From assembly GCF_025465545.1 (NCBI RefSeq), contig NZ_JAODMK010000050.1, positions 1 through 39,014 of the forward strand: a stretch of 39,014 nucleotides of DNA, written 5' to 3'. The notes under the pieces are model-generated. The model searched no databases and was not told the DNA's origin. It saw nothing but the letters and a program-made list of their open reading frames with translations. Numbering within the stretch: position 1 is the stretch's first letter; every line of letters starts with the position of its first letter. Made by a program: the position numbers and the translations under genes. Shown in pieces: positions 8,761-15,924 of the stretch. The DNA comes from Naasia sp. (GTDB taxonomy: Bacteria; Actinomycetota; Actinomycetes; Actinomycetales; Microbacteriaceae).

Positions 8761-8818
8761 CGCGCCGCAGAACGGCCGGTCGGTGCGGCCCTTCCCCTTG
8801 GAGCGGGACGGGAGGACG

Positions 8819-9535
8819 ATGCAGGGCATGAGCGAGGCGCCGCCCGGTGCTGCCGGTCCGCCCGTCGGCGACGGTGCGGCGGAGGCCGTCCCCGCTGTGC
8901 GCGCCCAGCTGCTCGCGACCGAGCACTGGGGACTGCTCGCCGCACGCTCGACCGCCCAGAGCGAGGTCCTCACCCGGATCGGGATGCTGCTCACCCTGGT
9001 CTCCGCCGGGCTGGTCAGCCTCGCGCTCGTCGGCCAGGCGACGCGGTTCCGCGGCGACTTCCCGGCCTTCGCCGTCACCGTCCTCGCGCTCGTGACCGTG
9101 GTCGGCGTGCTGACCCAGATCCGGGTGCAGAACGTAGCCCTGGAGGACCTGATGTACGTCCTCGCGATGAACCGAATGCGCGCGGCCTACGTCGACCTCG
9201 ATCCGGGGGTCGCGCGATACTTCCTCGCGTCGCAGCACGACGATCAGGCGGGCGTCGCCCGCACCTACTACTTCCTCGGCCGCCGATCCGCCTTCAGTCA
9301 GGTCGCCGGCAGCTCCATGATCTTCACCATGGTGGTCGACGGCGGCCTGGTCGGCCTCCTGGCCGCCTCGATCGCGTCGGCATCGGGAGGCGGGATGCCG
9401 ATTGCGGTCACCACGGGGGGAATCGTCGGCTTCCTGTACCTGGCCCTCTCTGTGGTGATGGGGGGCCGCAGCTACTTCAGGATCATGCGGACCTACCGGC
9501 CCCTGAATCCGACCGCACCCGAGCGACTCGACTGA
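8819..9535 (+). CDS. Unrecognised small membrane protein
   Basis: 238 residues with about four hydrophobic segments: roughly 54-73, 82-99, and two more in the C-terminal third around 160-180 and 190-210. Between segments 2 and 3 lies a soluble stretch containing M-N-R-M-R-A-A-Y and R-T-Y-Y-F-L-G-R-R. It starts at ATG 8819, close behind GGAGG at 8811-8815; the ATG at 8828 is an alternative with a longer spacing. I recognise no enzymatic motif and give no function. It is divergent from the DUF177 operon and converges on the aminotransferase with a 24-base gap. It marks the left edge of the accessory stretch. Confidence 0.7.
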   Translation: MQGMSEAPPGAAGPPVGDGAAEAVPAVRAQLLATEHWGLLAARSTAQSEVLTRIGMLLTLVSAGLVSLALVGQATRFRGDFPAFAVTVLALVTVVGVLTQIRVQNVALEDLMYVLAMNRMRAAYVDLDPGVARYFLASQHDDQAGVARTYYFLGRRSAFSQVAGSSMIFTMVVDGGLVGLLAASIASASGGGMPIAVTTGGIVGFLYLALSVVMGGRSYFRIMRTYRPLNPTAPERLD

Positions 9536-9559
9536 CGTCCGCCGAACGTCCGGAGTGGG

Positions 9560-10891
9560 TCAGAGGGAGTCGAGGGCCTCGTCGAGGATCGCGAGGCCGC
9601 GCTCCGCCTCGTCCCTGGTGATCACGCAGGGCGGAACCACATGGATGCGGTTGTCCGCGCTGAAGGGCAGCATCCCCCGCTGCAGCAGGCCCGCCTTGAT
9701 CGCGCCGATCGCAGAGGGGCCGAGCGGCTGCCGGGTGTCGCGGTCCTCGACCAGGTCGAGGGCCCAGAAGACCCCGACGCCGCGCACCTCGCCGATCACC
9801 TCGTGCTTCTCGGCGAGCGCCCGCAGTCCGGGCCCGAGCACGTCGCGACCGATGGTCGTCGCGTTCTCCAGGATGCCCTCGTCGCTCATCGCGTCGAGCG
9901 CCGCCACGATGGAGGCCATCGCCAGCGGATGCCCGGAGTAGGTGAGCCCACCGGGGAACACCCGCTCGTCGAACTCCTCGGCGATCCACGGCGGGAGGAT
10001 GACGCCGCCGGCCGGAACGTAGCCGGAGTTGACGCCCTTCGCGAAGGTGATGAGGTCGGGCACGATGCCGTCCGGATTCACCCCGGCGTTCTGGAAGGCG
10101 AACCAGTCGCCCGTGCGGCCGAAGCCGGCCATGACCTCGTCGAAGATGAGCACGATCTTGTACTTGTCGGCGAGCGCCCGAACGCCGGTGAGGTAGCCGG
10201 GCGGCGGCACGAGCACGCCGGCGGTGCCGGGGATCGTCTCGATCAGGATCGCCGCGATCGATGCCGCGCCCTCGGCCTGGATGACGCGCTCGAGCGAGTG
10301 CAGCGCGCGCTCGGTCTCCTGCTCCACGCTCTGCGACCAGAACTCGCTGCGGTAGGCGAACGGCCCGAAGAAGTGCACGTGTCCGCGCGAGTACTCGTTC
10401 GGCACGCGGCGCCAGTCACCGGTGGCCGAGATGGCAGCGCCGGTGTTGCCGTGGTAGGAGCGGTACATCGAGAGCACCTTGTCGCGGCCGGTCACGAGGC
10501 GCGCCAGCCGGATGGCGTTCTCGTTGGCGTCCGCTCCGCCGTTGGTGAAGAAGACCTTGCTGAACTCGCCGCCGGCGCGCGCCAGGATCCGGCCGGCCGC
10601 CTCGCCGCGGGCCAGGTTGGCGTGGGCGGGCGCGACGGTGGTCAGCAGGTCCGCCTGCGCCTTGATGCCGGCGATCACCCTGGGGTGCTGGTGCCCGATG
10701 TTCACGTTCACGAGCTGGCTGGCGAAGTCGAGGTAGCGGTTGCCGTCCGCGTCCCACACTGTGCTGCCGAGGCCGCCCGCGATGGCCATGGGCTTCAGCG
10801 CGCCCTGCGCGGACCAGGAGTGGAAGACGTGGGCGCGGTCGAGGTCGAGCGTGCGCTGTCCCTCGTCGGTGTCGGTGGGCGCGAGAGTCAT
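9560..10891 (-). CDS. Class III (PLP) aminotransferase, probably beta-alanine type
   Basis: 443-residue PLP-dependent aminotransferase. The class III signature L-I-F-D-E-V-M-A-G-F-G-R-T-G, with the Asp that binds the PLP ring nitrogen, is followed by I-T-F-A-K-G-V-N-S-G-Y with the PLP Lys. S-Y-H-G-N-T is the usual phosphate/substrate loop. The ATG at 10891 is chosen because AAGGA lies 8 bases upstream; the frame stays open further upstream without a matching ribosome site. As last gene of the nitrilase-hydantoinase-LLM operon it would receive beta-alanine (or beta-aminoisobutyrate) and give malonate semialdehyde with pyruvate or 2-oxoglutarate as acceptor. The class is sure; the substrate is inferred from neighbours only. 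Confidence 0.88.
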   Translation of the reverse strand: MTLAPTDTDEGQRTLDLDRAHVFHSWSAQGALKPMAIAGGLGSTVWDADGNRYLDFASQLVNVNIGHQHPRVIAGIKAQADLLTTVAPAHANLARGEAAGRILARAGGEFSKVFFTNGGADANENAIRLARLVTGRDKVLSMYRSYHGNTGAAISATGDWRRVPNEYSRGHVHFFGPFAYRSEFWSQSVEQETERALHSLERVIQAEGAASIAAILIETIPGTAGVLVPPPGYLTGVRALADKYKIVLIFDEVMAGFGRTGDWFAFQNAGVNPDGIVPDLITFAKGVNSGYVPAGGVILPPWIAEEFDERVFPGGLTYSGHPLAMASIVAALDAMSDEGILENATTIGRDVLGPGLRALAEKHEVIGEVRGVGVFWALDLVEDRDTRQPLGPSAIGAIKAGLLQRGMLPFSADNRIHVVPPCVITRDEAERGLAILDEALDSL

Positions 10892-11134
10892 GGTGCATGT
10901 CCTTGGTCGGTTCGAGGTGCGGGGACCGGGAGGGGGATTCTCCCGGTCCGTCGCGGGGAAAGTGCAGGAGTGCTCGTTGCCGCCCTCGTTGAGGGTGACC
11001 TCGATCGGAGAGAAGTCGGTTCCGATCACATCATCGCCCTCGTCGATGAGCTCCTTCAGCGCCGTGTCGAGTACTCGTTGGAGGATGCCGTCGCGGCGCC
11101 GACAGGAATCGACACAGCACGCTCTTGCCGCTCA
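10892..11134 (-). other. 240-base spacer with a possible broken small gene
   Basis: This spacer inside a tight operon is longer than its neighbours (25 and 88 bases). An ATG overlaps the upstream LLM stop as ATGA (11135-11132) and reads M-S-G-K-S-V-L-C-R-F-L-S. After about 12 codons the plausible reading moves to another frame, with L-D-T-A-L-K-E-L-I-D-E-G-D-D-V-I-G-T-D-F. That frame runs without a stop into the aminotransferase. One extra base near 11095-11105 would explain this. I recognise no family. It may be a frameshifted small protein of the operon, or chance. Confidence 0.3.
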
Positions 11135-12148
11135 TGCCCTGGCCACGATGGTGTCGCGCAGCGCCGGGATGACGGTCTCTCCGTACACCCGGAGGGTCTC
11201 CTCCTTGTTGTCGTGCTGGAGGTAGCCGGCGAACTGGTGCACGCCGAGCGCCTTCAGGCGCTCGAGCTTCTCGATGTGCTGCTCGGCGGTGCCGAGGAGG
11301 CAGAAGCGGTCGACGATCTCGTCCGGCACGAACTGGGTGTGCGTGTTGCCCGCCCGGCCGTGCTCGTTGTAGTCGTACGCCTGGCGGCCCGCGATGTAGT
11401 CGGTGAGCGCCTGCGGGACGGCTCCCGCAGTGCCGTACTTGGCGACGATGTCGGCGACGTGGTTGCCGACCATCCCGCCGAACCAGCGGCACTGGTCGCG
11501 CATGTGCTCCCAGTCGTCGCCGATGTAGAAGGGCGCGGCCACGCAGAACTTGACCGACATCGGGTCGCGTCCCGCCTTCTCCGCGGCGTCGCGGACGGTG
11601 CCGATCATCCACTCGGCGATGTCGACGTCGCCGCACTGCAGGATGAACCCGTCGCCCACCTCGCCGGCGAGCTTGAGGGCGAGCGGTCCGTAGGCGGCCA
11701 CCCAGACCTCGAGCTCGCTGCCGACGCTCCACGGGAACCGCAGGGTGGCGCCGTTGTACTCGACCGAACGGGAGTTGGCCAGCTCCCGGATCACGTGCAC
11801 CGACTCCCGGAGCTCCTTGAGGGTCGTGGGCTTGCCGTTGGCCACCCGCACGGCCGAGTCGCCCCGGCCGATGCCGCACACGGTCCGGTTGCCGTACATC
11901 TCGTTGAGGGTCGCGAACACGCTGGCGGTGACGGTCCAGTCGCGGGTGGCGGGGTTGGTGACGAACGGCCCGACCTTGATCCGCCGCGTCTCCGCGAGGA
12001 TCTGGCTGTAGATCACATACGGCTCCTGCCAGAGCACGTGGGAGTCGAAGGTCCAGACGTGGCTGAAGCCGTGCTGCTCCGCGAGCTTGGCGAGCCCGAC
12101 CGTCCGCGAGGCGGGTGGATTGGTCTGCAGAACCGCTCCGAACTCCAT
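11132..12148 (-). CDS. LLM-class flavin/F420-dependent oxidoreductase of the pyrimidine operon
   Basis: 338-residue luciferase-like (LLM) TIM-barrel oxidoreductase. It shows the family pattern: T-F-D-S-H-V-L-W-Q-E near residue 33, G-P-F-V-T-N-P-A-T-R-D (strand 3 and cofactor rim), C-G-I-G-R-G-D-S-A-V-R and V-W-V-A-A-Y-G-P-L-A-L. It fits the group I know as TIGR03842 (CPS_4081 type), distinct from the RutA uracil monooxygenase, though this needs a profile search. It sits between hydantoinase and aminotransferase in one operon, where a uracil/thymine reductase is needed; with F420 genes within 15 kb, F420H2-dependent reduction of the pyrimidine ring is my inference. An FMN-dependent role cannot be excluded. 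Ribosome site GAGAGGGAGAGG precedes the ATG. Confidence 0.85.
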   Translation of the reverse strand: MEFGAVLQTNPPASRTVGLAKLAEQHGFSHVWTFDSHVLWQEPYVIYSQILAETRRIKVGPFVTNPATRDWTVTASVFATLNEMYGNRTVCGIGRGDSAVRVANGKPTTLKELRESVHVIRELANSRSVEYNGATLRFPWSVGSELEVWVAAYGPLALKLAGEVGDGFILQCGDVDIAEWMIGTVRDAAEKAGRDPMSVKFCVAAPFYIGDDWEHMRDQCRWFGGMVGNHVADIVAKYGTAGAVPQALTDYIAGRQAYDYNEHGRAGNTHTQFVPDEIVDRFCLLGTAEQHIEKLERLKALGVHQFAGYLQHDNKEETLRVYGETVIPALRDTIVARA

Positions 12149-12162
12149 CAGCCTCTCCCTCT

Positions 12163-12226
12163 CAAGTGCCCGTTGCGGCGGGAAGTGCCCGCTGTATCGG
12201 TCACTTCGCGCCGGAACGGGCCATTC
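12163..12226. repeat. Long imperfect hairpin between hydantoinase and LLM genes (element B)
   Basis: Left arm 12163-12190 and right arm 12199-12226 are complementary at 22 of 28 positions with an 8-base loop, GCTGTATC. It lies wholly between the hydantoinase stop (12237) and the LLM ribosome site. No U-tract follows, so it is more likely an RNA-stabilising or processing hairpin, or a REP-like mobile element, than a terminator. A 9-base direct repeat AAGTGCCCG occurs at 12164 and 12183. Confidence 0.7.
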
Positions 12227-12236
12227 ACAGTCGGCA

Positions 12237-13682
12237 TCAGATGAGGTACTGGGAGAGGCCGCGCTTGATGTACTTGCCGTCCCCCTTCGCGCCGAGGTAG
12301 GAGCCGCCGTCCACCACGACCTTGCCGCGGGAGATCACGGTGTCGACGTGGCCGTCGATCTCGAAGCCCTCCCATGCCGAGTAGTCCATGTTCATGTGGT
12401 GGGTGCGGCCAGTCTGCTCGCCGCTCGCGTCGATGCCGAGTCCGATCGAGGTGTGCCCGTTCGGGTCGTAGACGACGACGTCGCCGTCGGCTCCCGGCTG
12501 GATCACGCCCTTCCTGCCGTACATGCCGAACATCCGGGCCGGCGTGGTGGAGGTGATCTCCACCCAGCGCGACAGCGAGATCTTCCCGTCGACGACGCCC
12601 TGGTAGAGCAGGTCCATGCGGTGCTCGACGCTGCCGATGCCGTTGGGGATCTTCGAGAAGTCGCCGACCCCCATGTCCTTCTGGCCCTTCATGCAGAACG
12701 GGCAGTGGTCGGTGGAGACCATCTGGATGTCGTTGGTGCGCAGGCTCTGCCACATGTGGTGCTGATGGCCCTCCGCCCGCGAGCGGAGAGGGGTGGAGCA
12801 CACCCACTTCGCGCCCTCGAAGCCGGGCGCCCCGAGCTGCTCCTCGAGCGAGAGGTAGAGGTACTGCGGACAGGTCTCGCCGAACACGTTCTGGCCGTTG
12901 TCGCGGGCGGCCGCGATCTGCTCGACCGCCTGCTTGGCCGACACGTGCACAACATAGAGCGGCGCACCGGTGAGGTTGGCCAGCATGATCGCGCGGTGGG
13001 TGGCCTCCTCCTCCGCCTGCCAGGGACGGGTGAGCCCGTGGTAGTACGGCGACGTGTTGCCGGCGGCGAGCGCCTGCTGCACGAGCACGTCGATGACGGC
13101 GCCGTTCTCGGCGTGCATCATCATCATCGCGCCGTTCTCCGCGCCCTTCTGGAAGGCCCGGAGGATCTGTCCGTCGTCGGACAGGAAGACGCCCTTGTAG
13201 GCCATGAAGAGCTTGAAGCTCGTCACTCCCTCGGCGATGAGCTCGTCCATCGCCGAGAGCGAGCTGTCCTGCACGTCGGACAGGATCTGGTGGAAGCCGT
13301 AGTCGATGGCGCAGTTGCCCGCCGCCTTCTGCTGCCACAGGTTGTACTGCTCGACCACGTTCTGGTCCGGGTACTGCACGACGAAGTCGACGATGCTCGT
13401 GGTGCCGCCCCAGGCCGCGGCCCGGGTGCCGGTCTCGAAGGTGTCGCTGGCGTTGGTGCCCCCGAACGGCATCTCCATGTGGGTGTGCGCGTCGACTCCG
13501 CCGGGGATCACGTACTTCCCCGCCGCGTCGATCACGGCGTCGACGTTCGCCTCGAGGTCGAAGCCGAGGAGCGTCGAACCGGGCGCGAGGACCGCCGCGA
13601 TGGTCTCCCCCTCGATCAGGACGTCGGCCTGGGCGGTGCCGGTCGCGTTGACGACCGTGCCGTTCTTGATCAGAGTCTTCAT
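12237..13682 (-). CDS. hydA: Dihydropyrimidinase / hydantoinase
   Basis: 481-residue cyclic amidohydrolase that opens the ring of 5,6-dihydrouracil (to N-carbamoyl-beta-alanine), dihydrothymine or hydantoins. Metal ligands are visible: D-A-H-T-H-M near residue 60, the carboxylated Lys in V-T-S-F-K-L-F-M-A-Y-K-G near 150, H-V-S-A-K near 183, and S-T-D-H-C-P-F with the catalytic Asp near 315. Length and motif spacing match bacterial D-hydantoinase/dihydropyrimidinase. It starts 25 bases after the nitrilase stop with GGAG upstream. The neighbouring N-carbamoyl hydrolase and aminotransferase favour dihydropyrimidinase over a stand-alone hydantoinase. Very sure of family. Confidence 0.95.
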   Translation of the reverse strand: MKTLIKNGTVVNATGTAQADVLIEGETIAAVLAPGSTLLGFDLEANVDAVIDAAGKYVIPGGVDAHTHMEMPFGGTNASDTFETGTRAAAWGGTTSIVDFVVQYPDQNVVEQYNLWQQKAAGNCAIDYGFHQILSDVQDSSLSAMDELIAEGVTSFKLFMAYKGVFLSDDGQILRAFQKGAENGAMMMMHAENGAVIDVLVQQALAAGNTSPYYHGLTRPWQAEEEATHRAIMLANLTGAPLYVVHVSAKQAVEQIAAARDNGQNVFGETCPQYLYLSLEEQLGAPGFEGAKWVCSTPLRSRAEGHQHHMWQSLRTNDIQMVSTDHCPFCMKGQKDMGVGDFSKIPNGIGSVEHRMDLLYQGVVDGKISLSRWVEITSTTPARMFGMYGRKGVIQPGADGDVVVYDPNGHTSIGLGIDASGEQTGRTHHMNMDYSAWEGFEIDGHVDTVISRGKVVVDGGSYLGAKGDGKYIKRGLSQYLI

Positions 13683-13707
13683 TTTCCGGTGCTCCGTTGC
13701 GCAGGAT

Positions 13708-14556
13708 TCAGGGGGCGGTGATGGCGACGTAGGAATCGGGGCGACGGTCCCGGTAGAACTGCCAGTCGTCGCGCATCTGCTGCACCATGTCGAGGTCGAG
13801 ATCCCGGATCAGGATCTCCTCGTGCTCGCCCGAGCCGCGCTCCCCCACGAAGTTGCCGCGCGGGTCGATGACCTGGCTCGTGCCGTAGAAGTCGACGGCC
13901 AGCTCGCCGTATTCGTTGTCCTCGCGTCCCACGCGGTTCGGCTGCAGGACGAAGTACCCGTTGGCGACGGCGGCCGCAGGTCCCTCGACCTCCCACAGCC
14001 GGTTGGACAGACCCGGCTTCGTGGCGTTCGGGTTGAACACCATGTGGGCGCCGTTCAGCCCGAGCTCGCGCCACCCCTCCGGGAAGTGGCGGTCGTAGCA
14101 GATGTACATGCCGACCTTGCCCACTGCGGTGTCGAACACCGGGTAGCCGAGGTTGCCCGGTCGGAAGTAGAACTTCTCCCAGAACCGGTCGAGGTTCGGG
14201 ATGTGGTGCTTGCGGTACTTGCCCAGGGTCGTGCCGTCGGCGTCCACGAGGACCGAGGTGTTGTAGTAGACGCCGGTGATGTCCTCCTCGTAGATCGGCA
14301 GGATCATCACGACGCCGAGCTCCTTCGCGAGCGCGGCGAAGCGCTGCACGATGGGCCCGTCGGCGGGCTCGGCGTAGCGGTAGTACTTCTTGTCCTCGGT
14401 GATGCCGAAGTAGGGACCGTAGAACAGCTCCTGGAAGCAGATGATCTGCGCCCCCTGCGCTGCCGCATCCCGAGCGAAGCCCTCGTGCTTGTCGAGCATC
14501 GACTCCTTGTCGCCGGTCCAGGTGGTCTGGGTGATCGCAGCACGAACGACGGTCAT
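13708..14556 (-). CDS. Nitrilase-family N-carbamoyl-beta-alanine amidohydrolase (beta-ureidopropionase)
   Basis: 282-residue carbon-nitrogen hydrolase of the nitrilase superfamily. The Glu-Lys-Cys triad is clear: F-Q-E-L-F-Y-G, K-Y-R-K-H-H-I-P and M-Y-I-C-Y-D-R-H-F-P-E-G-W-R. The set F-Q-E-L-F..., K-H-H-I-P-N and Y-D-R-H-F-P-E is typical of beta-ureidopropionase rather than of nitrile hydrolases. It would release beta-alanine, CO2 and NH3 from N-carbamoyl-beta-alanine made by the next gene. First gene of the operon; GAGGAG precedes the ATG by 6 bases. The activity fits both motifs and context, but N-carbamoyl-D-amino acid hydrolase remains possible. Confidence 0.88.
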   Translation of the reverse strand: MTVVRAAITQTTWTGDKESMLDKHEGFARDAAAQGAQIICFQELFYGPYFGITEDKKYYRYAEPADGPIVQRFAALAKELGVVMILPIYEEDITGVYYNTSVLVDADGTTLGKYRKHHIPNLDRFWEKFYFRPGNLGYPVFDTAVGKVGMYICYDRHFPEGWRELGLNGAHMVFNPNATKPGLSNRLWEVEGPAAAVANGYFVLQPNRVGREDNEYGELAVDFYGTSQVIDPRGNFVGERGSGEHEEILIRDLDLDMVQQMRDDWQFYRDRRPDSYVAITAP

Positions 14557-14615
14557 CGGGTTCTCCTCGCAGTGGGGCCGCCCGGACGCGCGTGGCGCAC
14601 AGCCGGGTGATGGGG

Positions 14616-14647
14616 ATTATTCGGGGTGCACGTTTCTCGTTCGTTTC
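14616..14647 (-). promoter_or_regulatory. Putative promoter and operator of the pyrimidine operon
   Basis: An AT-rich island in an otherwise GC-rich spacer. On the minus strand AATAAT (14616-14621) could be the -10 box, giving a leader of about 50 bases before the nitrilase. Just upstream GAAACG occurs twice, 11 bases apart (14631-14636 and 14642-14647), where a regulator could bind between -35 and -10. No clear -35 was seen, and no regulator gene is next to it. Confidence 0.4.
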
Positions 14648-14670
14648 GCCGAATGACGGTGCGGTAACAG

Positions 14671-14699
14671 CGGGCGCCCGGCCGGCCGGCCGGCGCCCG
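14671..14699. repeat. GC-only hairpin in the divergent spacer
   Basis: CGGGCGCC (14671-14678) and GGCGCCCG (14692-14699) are a perfect 8-base inverted repeat around 13 bases of repeated CGGCC. It lies in the 374-base spacer (14557-14930) between the divergent nitrilase and transporter operons. No T-tract follows on either strand, so it is not a normal terminator. Confidence 0.5.
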
Positions 14700-14813
14700 G
14701 CCAGCACCGCCGAAGAGCCCGATGGTGCGCACCCTCCGAATGCTAGGGCTCGGGGCTCCCGGAGGCACCACTTCTTCTGCACGCCTGGCGGCCGGCCGGC
14801 CCCGCGGCGCGCG

Positions 14814-14930
14814 TAGACTCGACGGGACCCCTGGGCCTGCTCTGGTCCGGTGCGTCGGTTCGGGAGTTGAGCCGGCAGGTCGATCCGCGGGCGTCGGCGC
14901 CCGCAGTCCGACCGCCACTCCTGGAGCCTC
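14814..14930 (+). promoter_or_regulatory. -10 box and about 105-base structured leader before the transporter operon
   Basis: TAGACT at 14814-14819 is a good -10 box. The leader that follows has two hairpins: CGGTTC/GAGCCG (about 14856-14874, one G-U pair) and GCGGGCG/CGCCCGC (14887-14893 with 14898-14904, loop TCGG), then the ribosome site GGAG before ATG 14931. Unlike the leaderless genes here, this one has a long folded leader, so control by RNA structure is possible. It does not match a riboswitch class I can name. Confidence 0.4.
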
Positions 14931-15914
14931 ATGCACCTGCGCCTCGCCTTCCCCCTCCTTCCGCTCACCGCCGTCGCAGTGCTCGCCGGCTGCGCGAGCC
15001 CCGGAGCGGGAGCAGCACCGACTCCCCCCGCCACGACCGCCGCTGCTGCGGTGGCCGTGGACAACTGCGGGACGCCCGTCACCTTCCCTGCCGCACCCTC
15101 CCGCGTGCTCACGATCAAGTCGACCTCCACCGAGATGCTGCTCGCGCTCGGCCTGGGCGATCGCATCGTCGGCACCGCCTTCCAGGACGGCCCGCTGCCC
15201 GAGAACCTGGCCGCCGACGGAGCTTCGCTCGTCTCGGTCGCCGATCAGGTGCCCACGGAGGAGGCGGTGCTCGGGCTCGAGCCGGACCTCGTCTACGCGG
15301 GCTGGGAGTCGAACTTCTCGGCAGACGGGGCCGGCGAGCGCGACGAGCTCCAGTCTCTCGGCATCGCCACTTATGTGTCGCCCGCGGCATGCAAGGAGCC
15401 CGAGTACAAGCCGAAGAAGCTCACCTGGGACTCGATCTTCGGCGAGATCCGCGAAGTAGGTGACATCTTCCGCGTGCCGGAGCAGGCGGAGAAGGTGGTG
15501 GCCGCGCAGCAGGCGGAGCTCGCCACGGTCGCTCCGGACGCCGAGGGGCGGACCGCCCTCTGGTGGTCCTCCGGAGACGACACCCCCTACGTCGGCGCCG
15601 GGACGGGCGCGCCCCAGCTGATCCTCGACACCCTCGGGCTCACCAACATCGCCGGGGATGTGCAGGACACCTGGACGCCCCTCGGCTGGGAGTCGATCGT
15701 GGCGGCGGACCCCGACGTGATCGTCCTGGTCGACGCCTCGTGGAACACGGCCGACAGCAAGATCGCGACGCTGCAGACGGATCCGGCGACGAAAAACCTC
15801 TCGGCGGTCAAGAACTCCCGCTACCTTCTGGTGCCGTTCCCGGCGAGCGAGGCCGGAGTGCGGAGCGCGGACGCGACCGTCGACCTGGCCGCCCAGCTGG
15901 CAGACCTGTCCTGA
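14931..15914 (+). CDS. ABC transporter substrate-binding lipoprotein (putative Fo/F420-0 transporter)
   Basis: 327-residue lipoprotein: signal peptide ending L-A-G-C (lipobox, Cys near residue 21), then a linker of Ala/Thr/Pro. The mature part is a class III (BtuF/FecB-like) binding protein: P-S-R-V-L-T-I-K-S-T-S-T-E-M-L-L-A-L-G-L near the front, L-E-P-D-L-V-Y-A-G-W in the middle and A-A-D-P-D-V-I-V-L-V in the second lobe. It would sit on the outer face of the membrane and hand a ligand to the next two gene products. Relatives beside F420 genes have been named putative F420-0 binding proteins by phylogenetic profiling. Vitamin B12 or siderophore remains possible; the cofD coupling favours a deazaflavin. 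Confidence 0.82.
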   Translation: MHLRLAFPLLPLTAVAVLAGCASPGAGAAPTPPATTAAAAVAVDNCGTPVTFPAAPSRVLTIKSTSTEMLLALGLGDRIVGTAFQDGPLPENLAADGASLVSVADQVPTEEAVLGLEPDLVYAGWESNFSADGAGERDELQSLGIATYVSPAACKEPEYKPKKLTWDSIFGEIREVGDIFRVPEQAEKVVAAQQAELATVAPDAEGRTALWWSSGDDTPYVGAGTGAPQLILDTLGLTNIAGDVQDTWTPLGWESIVAADPDVIVLVDASWNTADSKIATLQTDPATKNLSAVKNSRYLLVPFPASEAGVRSADATVDLAAQLADLS

Positions 15915-15924
15915 GGCCCCTGCA

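Noticed and set aside
11132-12148. RutA-type uracil monooxygenase
   Set aside because: RutA is also LLM-class, but the neighbours are hydantoinase and ureidopropionase (reductive route), not RutB-F partners, and the motifs fit another LLM subgroup better.
14671-14699. Rho-independent terminator
   Set aside because: The GC hairpin lies between divergent genes and no T-run follows on either strand.
14820-14930. Cobalamin riboswitch upstream of the BtuF-like gene
   Set aside because: CCGGTG and CAGTCCGA-like stretches are present, but the conserved box ending GACCTGCC is not, and the order of elements does not fit well enough to call it.
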